NCBI GenBank assembly: GCA_036675345.1
Contig: JAKFFE010000002.1
Location: 62,001-126,000, forward strand
DNA from: JALYOC01 sp036675345
Lineage (GTDB): Bacteria > Myxococcota > Myxococcia > Myxococcales > Myxococcaceae
DNA: 64,000 nt
Direction: 5' to 3'
Position numbers and translations under genes: made by a program. Shown in pieces: positions 1-20,200 of the stretch (its first letter is position 1; the number at the start of each line of letters is the position of its first letter). The notes beneath the pieces were generated by a model. The model saw only the letters and a list, made by a program, of their open reading frames with translations, was not told the origin of the DNA and did not search any database.

Positions 1-843
1 GCCCTCGCCCGGCTTCGGGAGCAGTTGCACGATCCGCTGCTGGTGAGGAGCGGCCGGGGCCTGGTCCCCACTCCCCGGGCGGTGCAGTTGCTGCCCCGAT
101 TGCGTGAGGCGCTGGCCGGGCTGGAAGAGGTGGCCACCGAGGGGATGGAGTTCGAGCCCTCCCGGGAGCAGCGGACCTTCAGTCTGGTCTGCTCGGACGT
201 GGACCAGCTGAGCCTGGTTCCTGCCCTGACCCGTGAGTTCAACCGCTGCCTTCCGCTGGCGACCTTGCAGGTCCTCAGCATCGATCACCTGGAGGCGATG
301 GGCGGGATGGAGCGCGCGGAGATCGACGCCGCCATCGCGCCCGCCTGGGGCGAGCCGGGCGGGCTCCGGGCGGTGACCCTCTACGAGGACGAGGGCGTGC
401 TGGTGGTGCGGCAGGGACACCCGGGGGTGAAGGGACGGCTGACCCGGGAGGTGTTCAATCGGCTGCGCCACGTGGACATCCGGGTCGCCCTGGGCGCGAG
501 GGGGATCGGGAACAAGATGGCGATGGCCTTCTTCAAGCAGCACGGGCTGACCCGCACCGTGGTGGCGGAGGTGCCGGCGTTCTCCACCGCGGTGATGGTG
601 GCCGCCTCCACCGACCTGGCCACCGGGGTGCCTCGGCGGATCGCCGAGACCTACGCCCGGCTCCTCCCACTGCAGGTGCTGGAGATCCCGGCGCCGCCGA
701 TGCGCTTCGCGATGCAGTTGCAGTGGCACGAGCGGACCCAGAGGGATCCGGGCAGCCGCTACTTCCGGGAGCTGGTGATCCGGATGGGCAGCGCCCCTGC
801 CAAGCCCGGGACGAAGAAGGCCCGGGGCCCCGGTCGTTCCTAG
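1..843 (+). CDS. LysR-family transcriptional regulator (5' end cut by window)
   Basis: The frame is open from the first base, so the gene starts upstream of the window. The first visible residues (ALARLREQLHDPLLVRSGRG) match the end of the LysR winged-helix DNA-binding domain, where a (D)DPLLVR(T/S)GRG...PT motif is typical. The rest is the periplasmic-binding-protein-like effector domain, roughly 190 residues, ending in a basic tail (KKARGPGR). The family binds promoters as tetramers and responds to a small ligand; no ligand can be read from the sequence. Its stop codon overlaps the stop of the convergent oxidoreductase gene by 4 bases (CTAG). LysR regulators are more often divergent from their target, so the oxidoreductase is not an obvious target. 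Confidence 0.9.
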   Translation, partial: ALARLREQLHDPLLVRSGRGLVPTPRAVQLLPRLREALAGLEEVATEGMEFEPSREQRTFSLVCSDVDQLSLVPALTREFNRCLPLATLQVLSIDHLEAMGGMERAEIDAAIAPAWGEPGGLRAVTLYEDEGVLVVRQGHPGVKGRLTREVFNRLRHVDIRVALGARGIGNKMAMAFFKQHGLTRTVVAEVPAFSTAVMVAASTDLATGVPRRIAETYARLLPLQVLEIPAPPMRFAMQLQWHERTQRDPGSRYFRELVIRMGSAPAKPGTKKARGPGRS

Positions 844-1859
844 TTGGTCCGGGGCAGCTGGAACGCCTCGGCCAGCAGCTCGTACGACCGCCGGCGCTCG
901 GAGGCCACCCCGATGTGGCTGGAGATCATCAGCTCGTCGGCCTGCATCTGCGTGGCCAGCGCCTCCAGCTTCTGGCGGACGACGGGCGGGGTTCCCCAGG
1001 TCAGCATCCCGCGGGAGGCCAGCGCCTGCTCCCGCTCCGCGTAGGTGTAGGGATAGTCCCGGGCCTCCTCCACGGTGGGCAGCGGTCCGCGCTCGTTGCG
1101 GCGGAAGCGGATCCACATCAGATCCACGCAGCGGGCCAGGGCCTCCGCCCGCTCCTCGGTCTCGGCGCAGATCGCGGCCACGGTCAGGATCGCGTGCGGC
1201 TTCTCCAGGAAGCGGGAGGGCTGGAACTCCTGCCGGTAGCCCAGCATCGAGGGCACCGCCGCCTCCGGGCTGAAGTGGTGGGCAAAGGCGAACCCCCGGC
1301 CCAGCTTCGCTGCCAGCCGGGCGCCAAAGCCGCTGGAGCTGAGCAGCCACAGCGGCGGCAGCGGGACCCCCTCGGGGGTGGCGATGATCGACTCGAAGGC
1401 CGCATCGCCGGGGAAGGGCGCCTCCTTGGCGTAGGCCTGCAGCTCTTGGATCTCGGCGGGGAAGTCATCCGCCCGCAGCCGCTCCACCGAGCGGCGCAGG
1501 GCCAGGGCGGTGAGCTGATCGGTCCCCGGGGCGCGGCCCAGCCCCAGATCGATCCGCCCCGGATACAGGGCCTCCAGGGTGCGGAAGTTCTCCGCCACCC
1601 GCAGCGGCGAGTGGTTGGGGAGCATGATCCCTCCGGAGCCGACCCGGATCCGCTTCGTCTCCCGCGCCACCAGGGCGATCACGATCTCCGGCGAGGAGCT
1701 GGCCAGCCCGGAGGTGTTGTGGTGCTCGGCCAGCCAGTAGCGGGAGAAGCCCAGCGCGTCGGCCACCCGCGCCAGCTGGAAGGTGTGGTGCAGCGCTTCG
1801 GAGGCGGTGGTACCGGCGCCAACGGGGATCAGATCGAGGACGGAGAGAGGCAGCGGCAT
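840..1859 (-). CDS. LLM-class flavin-dependent oxidoreductase (luciferase-like)
   Basis: The 339-residue product is a full-length bacterial-luciferase-like TIM barrel. Family signs are an N-terminal VLDLIPVG strand, the WLAEHHN motif, RIRVGSGGIMLPNHSP, and a YPGRIDLGLGRAPG stretch. These match the luciferase family oxidoreductase group that contains E. coli YhbW. Such enzymes use reduced FMN and oxygen to oxidise small molecules; the substrate is unknown. The ATG at 1859 is the first start in a frame that begins with a conserved strand, although no good Shine-Dalgarno sequence precedes it. It shares a 248-base divergent intergenic region with the acyl-CoA dehydrogenase gene. It is only distantly related to the monooxygenase domain inside the nearby synthetase and may be unconnected to it. 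Confidence 0.9.
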   Translation of the reverse strand: MPLPLSVLDLIPVGAGTTASEALHHTFQLARVADALGFSRYWLAEHHNTSGLASSSPEIVIALVARETKRIRVGSGGIMLPNHSPLRVAENFRTLEALYPGRIDLGLGRAPGTDQLTALALRRSVERLRADDFPAEIQELQAYAKEAPFPGDAAFESIIATPEGVPLPPLWLLSSSGFGARLAAKLGRGFAFAHHFSPEAAVPSMLGYRQEFQPSRFLEKPHAILTVAAICAETEERAEALARCVDLMWIRFRRNERGPLPTVEEARDYPYTYAEREQALASRGMLTWGTPPVVRQKLEALATQMQADELMISSHIGVASERRRSYELLAEAFQLPRTN

Positions 1860-2107
1860 CCGGGGTTGGCTAACCGGCCGGCCCCCGGGTTTCCAGGCCC
1901 GCCTCCCTGGCGCCCCCCATTGCCGGTCATTTCCCGGGCCTTTTCCCCCTGCAGCCCTCCCGACCCCCGCAACCCCCGCACTTTCCTGGGGCTACTGGGC
2001 CCGAATTCTCTTTCTGAACCAACCACTTCCATTGTGACGCTTTGCGCCATATCTTTTCGGGCGGCCGATACTGATTCCAGAATCGGCGCCCTCAGGAGGG
2101 CCACAAA

Positions 2108-3910
2108 ATGGCAGCCGTGCTTGAAAATTCGTTCCCCGAGGTGGTGCCCACCGGCGGGTCTTTCCTGTTCAGTGACGTGGGCGCCGCGCGGGTGGTGACT
2201 CCGGAGAACTTCACCGAGGAGCAGCGGCTGTACCACCGCACCGCGCTGGCGTTCTGCCGGGAGCAGGTGCTGCCCAAGGCGGAGCAGATCGAGGGCAAGG
2301 ACAACGCGCTGCTGCGAGAGCTGATCCAGAAGGCCGGCGAGCTGGGCCTGCTGATGATCGACATCCCGGAGGCCTACGGCGGGCTGGCCCTGGACAAGAC
2401 CACCTCGATGCTGGTGTCCGAGGCGCAGTCGCTTCTGGGTTCGTGGTCGGTGACCTTCGGCGCCCACGTGGGGATCGGGACCCTGCCGATCGTCTGGTTC
2501 GGCAACGAGGCGCAGAAGTCCAAGTACCTGCCCAAGCTGGCCACCGGGGAGCTGGTCGCCGCCTACGCGCTGACCGAGACCGGGTCCGGTTCGGACGCCT
2601 TGGGGGCCAAGACCAAGGCGGTGCTCTCCGCGGACAAGAAGCACTACGTGCTCAACGGCTCCAAGCAGTTCATCACCAACGCCGCCTTCGCGGACGTGTT
2701 CGTGGTGTTCGCCAAGGTGGACGGGGAGAAGTTCACCGGCTTCATCGTGGACCGCAGCACCCCCGGCCTTTCGATTGGGGCCGAGGAGCACAAGATGGGC
2801 ATCCGCGGGTCCTCGACCTGCGCCTTGATCTTCGAAGACGCCCAGGTCCCGGTGGAGAACCTGCTGGGGGAGATCGGCAAGGGCCACAAGATCGCCTTCA
2901 ACATCCTGAACATGGGCCGGCTCAAGCTGGGCGCCGGGGTGGGCGGGGCGATGAAGGCGCAGATCGGCGAGGCGCTGCGCTACGCCACCGATCGCAAGCA
3001 GTTCCAGACCCCGATCTCCCAGTTCCCGCTGATCCGGGAGAAGTTCGCGAAGATGGCGGCGCTCTCCTACGCCATCGAGTCGATGACCTACCGCACCTCC
3101 GGGCTGATCGACGCGCGGCTGGCCGGCGAGGACAAGACCGCCAAGGACTACGATCAGAAGATCATCGCGGCGATCGAGGAGTACGCGATCGAGTCCTCGA
3201 TCATGAAGGTCGCCGGTTCGGAGAGCCTGACCACGGTGGTGGACGAGGCGGTCCAGATCCACGGCGGCTATGGGTTCATCGCCGAGTACTCCTGCGAGCG
3301 GAACTACCGCGACCAGCGGATCAACCGGATCTTCGAGGGCACCAACGAGATCAACCGGATGCTGATCAGCGGGATGCTGCTCAAGCGCGCGATGAAGGGC
3401 CAGATCCCGCTGCTGGAGGCCGCGCAGTCGGTGGCCGAGGAGCTGGAGAAGGGCGCGCTGCCCAAGGCCCGGAACGACGACGCCCTCTCCGAGGAGGCGC
3501 TGACCGCCGAGTACCTCAAGCGGATGGCGATCTACGCGCTGAAGGTCGCGGTGGAGACCTTCGGTCCGGAGATCGAGCAGCACCAGGAGGTGCTGGCCGC
3601 GGTGGCGGACATCGCCACCGACGCCTACGCGCTGGACTCGATGATCGTCCGCACCCGGCAGGCGGCCTCGGTCTCCAAGCTGGATGAGGTCCGGATGGCG
3701 ATGCTCAAGCTGTACGCCGCCGAGGCCCAGACCCGCGGCCTGGACCGCGCCCGCAAGGCGGTCTGCGCTTCCGCCAAGGGCGAGGAGCTGACCGCGCACC
3801 TGGCCAAGCTGAACCTGCTGTCCCGCTACGTCCCCTACGACCCGGTGGCGCTGCGCGAGGTGGTGGTCCAGGCGGTGGAGGCCAAGGGCGGCTATCCGCT
3901 GGAGTACTAG
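2108..3910 (+). CDS. acyl-CoA dehydrogenase family protein (VLCAD-like, 600 residues)
   Basis: This is a flavin enzyme of fatty-acid beta-oxidation that introduces the 2,3-double bond into acyl-CoA. The N-terminal alpha domain, the central YALTETGSGSDA FAD-binding strand region, VLNGSKQFITNA and the C-terminal helical domain are all present. IHGGYGFIAEY is followed by IFEGTNEINR, where the Glu of FEGT is the usual catalytic base position. At 600 residues it is about 200 longer than short/medium-chain enzymes and carries an extra C-terminal helical region, as in very-long-chain enzymes and large bacterial FadE proteins. AGGAGG at 2094-2099 sits 8 bases before the ATG. A 12-base palindrome (GATTC-CA-GAATC, 2073-2084) just upstream could be an operator. 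It is monocistronic, with a terminator directly after it. Confidence 0.93.
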   Translation: MAAVLENSFPEVVPTGGSFLFSDVGAARVVTPENFTEEQRLYHRTALAFCREQVLPKAEQIEGKDNALLRELIQKAGELGLLMIDIPEAYGGLALDKTTSMLVSEAQSLLGSWSVTFGAHVGIGTLPIVWFGNEAQKSKYLPKLATGELVAAYALTETGSGSDALGAKTKAVLSADKKHYVLNGSKQFITNAAFADVFVVFAKVDGEKFTGFIVDRSTPGLSIGAEEHKMGIRGSSTCALIFEDAQVPVENLLGEIGKGHKIAFNILNMGRLKLGAGVGGAMKAQIGEALRYATDRKQFQTPISQFPLIREKFAKMAALSYAIESMTYRTSGLIDARLAGEDKTAKDYDQKIIAAIEEYAIESSIMKVAGSESLTTVVDEAVQIHGGYGFIAEYSCERNYRDQRINRIFEGTNEINRMLISGMLLKRAMKGQIPLLEAAQSVAEELEKGALPKARNDDALSEEALTAEYLKRMAIYALKVAVETFGPEIEQHQEVLAAVADIATDAYALDSMIVRTRQAASVSKLDEVRMAMLKLYAAEAQTRGLDRARKAVCASAKGEELTAHLAKLNLLSRYVPYDPVALREVVVQAVEAKGGYPLEY

Positions 3911-3940
3911 GCCTTCGCTGAAGGACCCTTCAGTGCCCCC

Positions 3941-3982
3941 GGGCGCTGCCGCCAAGGCTGGCTGCAGCGCCCGCGGTGTTTT
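3941..3982 (+). terminator. rho-independent terminator after the acyl-CoA dehydrogenase gene
   Basis: GGGCGCTGC (3941-3949) pairs with GCAGCGCCC (3964-3972). The loop contains a second short helix, GCCA with TGGC. The stem is followed within a few bases by TGTTTT. It starts 31 bases after the stop codon of the dehydrogenase gene. Confidence 0.75.
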
Positions 3983-4163
3983 CGGGGTGCGTGAACCGGC
4001 CCCGGGGTACTCCCCGGTGGAATCCGCACTGCCGCCTCCGCAGCGTGATGCGGGGTCCGCAGTGGGGGGGCGGTCTGTCGGCTCCAAGGGTGCGGAATGA
4101 CAGGGTGGCCCTGCGCTTGCTTTGGGCTCCCCCGTCACCCGAAGCAACGAAGGAGCCTCACCC

Positions 4164-4724
4164 ATGAAGCGCTCGAACCTGCTGATCGCCGTCGCACTGT
4201 TTGGCTCCACCGTGGGCTCGCTGGCCGCGGCCCAGGTCACCCCCGGCGGCAAGGAGAACTACCGCCGCCCGCCGGTGGTCCAGGCGCCGGAGCGGCGCGC
4301 TCCGGTGGTCCAGGTTTCGGACCGGCGAGACGACCGTTGGGACCTGAGTCGGCTGGAGGCGGTGCGGGATCGGCTGAACCAGGCCAACCGGGGCCACCGG
4401 CGCCAGGCGCTGACCGCGGTCGACTCGGACCTCAAGGCGTATCTGGCCGCGGAGCTGCGCGAGCAGCGCGCGGAGGTGAGGGACTCGCAGGAAGACCTCC
4501 GCGGAGGCAAGGGGTTGCGCGCCGATGGCCGCGAGCTCCGCGCCGACCGCCGGGACCTGAAGCGGCTGAAGGAGATCGACGCCGATCTGAAGAAGGTCTA
4601 CGGCCGGGTCGATCGTCAGAGCTTCAGCCAGCGGCAGAAGCTGGTGGGCGAGCTGGTGGACCTGGCCCGCCAGGAGCTCCGTGCGGATCGCAGCCCGATC
4701 CACCGGTCGTACGCCTGGCGGTAG
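4164..4724 (+). CDS. small secreted charged helical protein, unknown function
   Basis: The predicted product has 186 residues. It begins with a clear Sec signal peptide (MKRSNLLIAVALFGS..., cleavage expected after SLAAA). The mature part starts with a Pro/Arg-rich segment containing a repeated APERRAPVVQ/PVVQ unit, then becomes almost entirely charged amphipathic helix rich in Arg, Asp, Leu and Glu (for example RADGRELRADRRDLKRLKE). The ATG at 4164 is chosen over an in-frame ATG 42 bases upstream because AGGAG (4151-4155) is well spaced from it and the signal peptide begins there. Composition resembles periplasmic helical proteins such as the CpxP/Spy group, but no LTxxQ motif is seen, so no function is assigned. 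Its end nearly meets the end of the convergent small lipoprotein gene. Confidence 0.75.
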   Translation: MKRSNLLIAVALFGSTVGSLAAAQVTPGGKENYRRPPVVQAPERRAPVVQVSDRRDDRWDLSRLEAVRDRLNQANRGHRRQALTAVDSDLKAYLAAELREQRAEVRDSQEDLRGGKGLRADGRELRADRRDLKRLKEIDADLKKVYGRVDRQSFSQRQKLVGELVDLARQELRADRSPIHRSYAWR

Positions 4725-4731
4725 GTAGTCC

Positions 4732-4845
4732 TCAGTACGGCGGTGAGGGATCAGGCCCCGGTGAGGGTTCCGGGTAGCGGGGCCCTCCACACGCCAGGCT
4801 CAGCCCCAGGACCACGGCGCTCAACGTCCAGATGAACCTCTTCAT
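4732..4845 (-). CDS. 37-residue predicted lipoprotein
   Basis: A short frame encodes MKRFIWTLSAVVLG followed by LSLAC, which is a signal peptide with a good lipobox (L-S-L-A, then Cys19). The mature part would be only 19 residues, Pro-rich (PEPSPGPDPSPPY). GGAGGT (4853-4858) lies 7 bases before the ATG, a near-ideal ribosome binding site. The size and Pro-rich tail resemble small entericidin-like or other tiny envelope lipoproteins, but there is no sequence-level match I recognise. It lies on the same strand as, and 139 bases downstream of, the coiled-coil gene at 4985-5431. That gap contains an 8-base inverted repeat (CCCGGCAG 4876-4883, CTGCCGGG 4913-4920). Confidence 0.65.
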   Translation of the reverse strand: MKRFIWTLSAVVLGLSLACGGPRYPEPSPGPDPSPPY

Positions 4846-4984
4846 GGCGAACACCTCCATGGAGAACGATGCCCACCCGGCAGCCCGACGGCAGCGTAGG
4901 CCCGCGGACCACCTGCCGGGGGGGCGACTGGCGGCGAGTCGGAGGGGCGAGAGGGTGACCCATCGCCTCCTGTACCCGTCGGTC

Positions 4985-5431
4985 TCAGGACACCGTGGCG
5001 GGCTGACTCTCGGAGAACAGCGGTTCGGAGGCCTGCTTCAAGGTCCGCTTGCGCCGGACGGGCGCCGACTCCCCCGGCTCCGCCAGTCCTGCCTCCTGCC
5101 GCACCGCGACCGACTTGCGGGTCCGAGGGAGAAGGACCTTGGCCAGACGCTCGGACAGCTCGGCGTCCTCCTCCGCGAACACCCGGGCGTAGGCCAGCGC
5201 CCGCTGGGCCTTGCCGTGCAGCCCCTCCTGACGGGAGGAGAGCAGCTCGCGGGCCCGCTCCAGCTCGGCCTCCAGGCGCTGGACCTCGGCGGCGGCCCGC
5301 TCCACCTCACCCACCGCGTCCTGGAGCACCTTGGCGTCCAGGTCCGGAAACTTCAGATCCGCGCCCCGCTCCTCGAAGACCTCCACCAGCTCCAGCACTG
5401 CAGGGGCGACCAGCTCCGCTTGAGACGACAT
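4985..5431 (-). CDS. coiled-coil protein of unknown function downstream of the NRPS genes
   Basis: The predicted product has 148 residues, no signal peptide and no membrane segment. The middle (about residues 35-75) is heptad-like and rich in Glu, Ala, Leu and Arg (VGEVERAAAEVQRLEAELER), so a coiled coil is likely. The C-terminal third is basic (VRRKRTLKQA) and then polar. The ATG at 5431 is preferred to an in-frame ATG 36 bases upstream because GGAGGG (5435-5440) is correctly spaced. The gene follows the last NRPS gene by 51 bases on the same strand, but a LexA-like palindrome in that gap suggests its own promoter. No family is recognised. Confidence 0.75.
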   Translation of the reverse strand: MSSQAELVAPAVLELVEVFEERGADLKFPDLDAKVLQDAVGEVERAAAEVQRLEAELERARELLSSRQEGLHGKAQRALAYARVFAEEDAELSERLAKVLLPRTRKSVAVRQEAGLAEPGESAPVRRKRTLKQASEPLFSESQPATVS

Positions 5432-5459
5432 GAACCCTCCGTTGAAAGAACGGGGCATA

Positions 5460-5475
5460 CTGAACACGAGTTCAG
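5460..5475. promoter_or_regulatory. LexA-like palindromic box
   Basis: CTGAAC-ACGA-GTTCAG is a perfect 6+6 inverted repeat with a 4-base spacer, 28 bases upstream of the ATG at 5431. Its core GAAC-N4-GTTC is the arrangement of the Gram-positive-type LexA (SOS) box, and a related motif ending in GTTCAG has, as I recall, been reported for Myxococcus LexA. Binding by LexA is inferred. Another dimeric repressor could use the same symmetry. Confidence 0.45.
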
Positions 5476-5482
5476 TCCTGGT

Positions 5483-17286
<11,804 letters not shown>

Positions 17287-17290
<4 letters not shown>

Positions 17291-20200
17291 CGCGACTTCT
17301 TCCCGAACTTCGCCGCCAGCTTGTCCAGCCGGGCCTGATCCATCTTGGCCAGGGGGAAGTCGGAGGGGCTGTGCCCACCGGCGGTCGGCGACTGACAGTG
17401 GTCCAGCAGGGTGCGCAGGTTGAGCAGGAAGTCGGCGGCGATGGCGTCCACCGTCCGCTGCTGGTGGACCTCACTGGGCCAGCTCCAACGGACCTCCAGC
17501 GATCCGTCCAGCACCGCCGCGCTGAAGTCCAGCAGGTACGGCCGGCGGTTGGCGTGGCCCCGCAGCACCCCCAGCGGGGTGGAGGAGACCGACCAGCCCG
17601 CCTGGGCGGACCGCTGCAGCTGACCGAGGTAGTTGAAGCTCACCTCCGCCTGGGGCAGCGAGGCGAGCCCGCCCGCGGTGTGCAGTGGCAGGAAGCCCAG
17701 CCCGTGCCGGGGCACCGCGCGCAGCTGCTCCTTGACCGACTGGAGCAGCGGGCCCGGACCGGTCGCCGGCACCTCCAGCACCGCCGGGTGGATCGAGGTG
17801 AACCAGCCCACGGTGCGGGAGACGTCCAGGTCGGCGAAGAGCTCCTCCCGGCCGTGGGTCTCCACGTCGATCAACGCCGCCGAGGCGCCACTCCAGCGGG
17901 CCAGGGTCTGCGCCAGCGCGGTCAGCAGCGCCTCGTGGGCGCTGGCCGAGTAGGCCTTGTGCACGTCCTGCAACAGGGCCTGGGTCTCGGCGGGGGTGAG
18001 CACATCCAGCCGCTGCCGGGCCCCGCCCTCGGTGGCCACCGCCTCCTGCTGATCGCGGGGCAAGCGGGAGGTCTTGCTCCAGGGCAGCCCGGTCCAGAAG
18101 CCGCGCTCCGCCTCATTGGCCCGTACGTCTTCCAACAGCCGCGAGGACCAGGCGCGCAGTGAGCTGGTCTTGGCGGGGAGGGACACCTGCTCTCCGCGCC
18201 GCAGCTGGGTGTACGCGGTGGCCAGATCCTCCAGCAGGAAGCGCCAGGAGACGCCGTCCACCACCAGGTGGTGGGCGAGCAGGATCAGCTGCTGTGGACG
18301 TCCCGGCCCGGTGTCGAACCAGGCGGCCGCGAACAGCGGACCGCCCTCCAGCGGGAGGGAGGCCTGCAGCCGGGTGGCCTCCGCCTCCTGTGCCGCGCCG
18401 GGCCCCAGGTCGATCCGGTGGAGGGGCACGGAGCCCTCCCAGGGTGCCAGTTGCTGGGTCCAGCCCTCAGCGGTGCGCTGGAAGCGCAGCCTCAGCGCGT
18501 CGTGATGGCGGGCCACCGCGTCCAGCGCGCCTTGCAGTGCCACCGGGTCCAGCGGTTCACCCAGCTCCAGGGTGACGCTCATGTTCCAGTGCGCCGGCTG
18601 GGCCAGTTCCAGCTGGAAGAACCAGCGTTGGATCGGGGTCAGGGCCACCGGTCCGGACAGCTCCTCCTGCTCGGCCTGCACCGCCAGGCGGGTGTTGGCG
18701 ACCAGGGCCAGCTGCGCCACGGTGGGGTTCTGGAACACCTGCTTGGGGGAGAGTTCCAGCCCGGCGGCCGCGGCGCGGGTGACGATCTGGATGCTGAGGA
18801 TGGAGTCTCCGCCCAGCTCGAAGAAGTTGTCGTGGATGCCCACTTCCGGCAGCCCCAGCACCTGCTTCCAGATCTCCACCAGCGCGCGTTCCCGCTCATT
18901 GGTGGGAGCGACGCGGTTCCCGGAGACCGGGGTGACCTCCAGCGCCGCCAGCGCGCGCAGGTCCACCTTGGAGTTGGACGTGCGCGGCAGCACCTCCAGG
19001 AACAGGAAGGCGCTGGGCACCATGTACTCGGGAAGCCGGGGCCGCAGGTAGGCGCGCAGCGTCTCGGCGCTCAGCGGCTCCTTGCAGGCCAGATATGCCA
19101 CCAGCCGGCGGGATCGTCCCGCGCCACCCGCCACGTGGACCGCCACCTCCCGGATGGAGGGATGGCTGGCCAGGGCGGTCTCGATCTCTCCCAACTCGAT
19201 CCGGAAGCCGCGCAGCTTCACCTGTCCGTCGGCGCGGCCCAGGAACTCCAGGGCTCCGTCGGTGCGCCAGCGGGCCAGATCTCCGGTCCGGTACGCGCGC
19301 ACCGTCAGGTCCGACTCCGCACCGGCCTCCAGGAAGCGGTCCGTCTCTCCCTGCAGGTAGCCGCGAGCCACGGTGGCTCCCGCCAGGTACAGCTCGCCCG
19401 GCGCACCCTGGGGCACCAGCCGCCGCTGCGCGTCCAGGACCAGCACCTGGACCCCGGGGATCGGCCGGCCGATCGGAACGGTGCCGGTGCCCGGCTCCGC
19501 CCGCTGGCAGGTGGCCCACACGGTGGCCTCGGTGGGACCGTACTCGTTGAACAGCGGAACGCCGGGAGCGGCCTGGGAGTGGGAGGCCACCAGCTCCGGA
19601 GGGCAGGCCTCACCGCCCACCAGCACCGCGCGCAGCGACCTCAGCTGCGCCGAACGGGCCGCGCCCAGGATCTGCGCGTACAGCGCCGGGACCCCCATCA
19701 CCTGGGTGATGCCTCGCTCTCCGATGAAGGCCGCCAGCCGGGCCGGCTCATCGCGGGTAGCGTCGTCCGGATAGGCCAGCGCGCCCCCGGAGAGCAGCGA
19801 CCAGAAGATGCCGCCGGTCGCGGCATCGAAGGTGAAGGGGGAGAGCACCAGCGCCAACCCCACCGGCGGATAGAGGGCCAACCGCGCGGCGGTGGAGGCC
19901 AGCAGCTGCCGGTGCTCCACCACCACCCCCTTGGGCTCGCCGGTGGAGCCGGAGGTGAACAGCACGTAGGCCGCGTCGGATCCGGTAACCGCGGAGCCCG
20001 GCCGGGTCTGCGGCGCGGCGGTGACCTGGGGGCCATCCACCGCCACCGTGGAGTGTCCTTGGAAGCGCGAGGCCAGCCAGCCGCGGGTGATCACCGCTCC
20101 CGGAGCGCAGACCTCCAGCAGCCTGCCCAGCCGCGCCTCCGGATGCAGCGGATCCACCGGCACGTAGGCCGCGCCGGCCTTGAGCGCGCCCAACATCCCG

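Noticed and set aside
840..1859. The free luciferase-like oxidoreductase as a tailoring enzyme of the NRPS product
   Set aside because: It lies beyond several unrelated genes in a separate transcription unit and matches a general YhbW-like group, so nothing ties it to the pathway.
1829..4252. An 807-codon minus-strand open frame over the acyl-CoA dehydrogenase
   Set aside because: The opposite strand encodes a complete enzyme with a ribosome binding site and terminator; the antisense product is low-complexity His/Leu/Gly/Gln sequence.
4876..4920. CCCGGCAG/CTGCCGGG inverted repeat before the small lipoprotein gene
   Set aside because: The 29-base loop and lack of a T-run make a terminator unlikely, and chance repeats of this size are common in such DNA.
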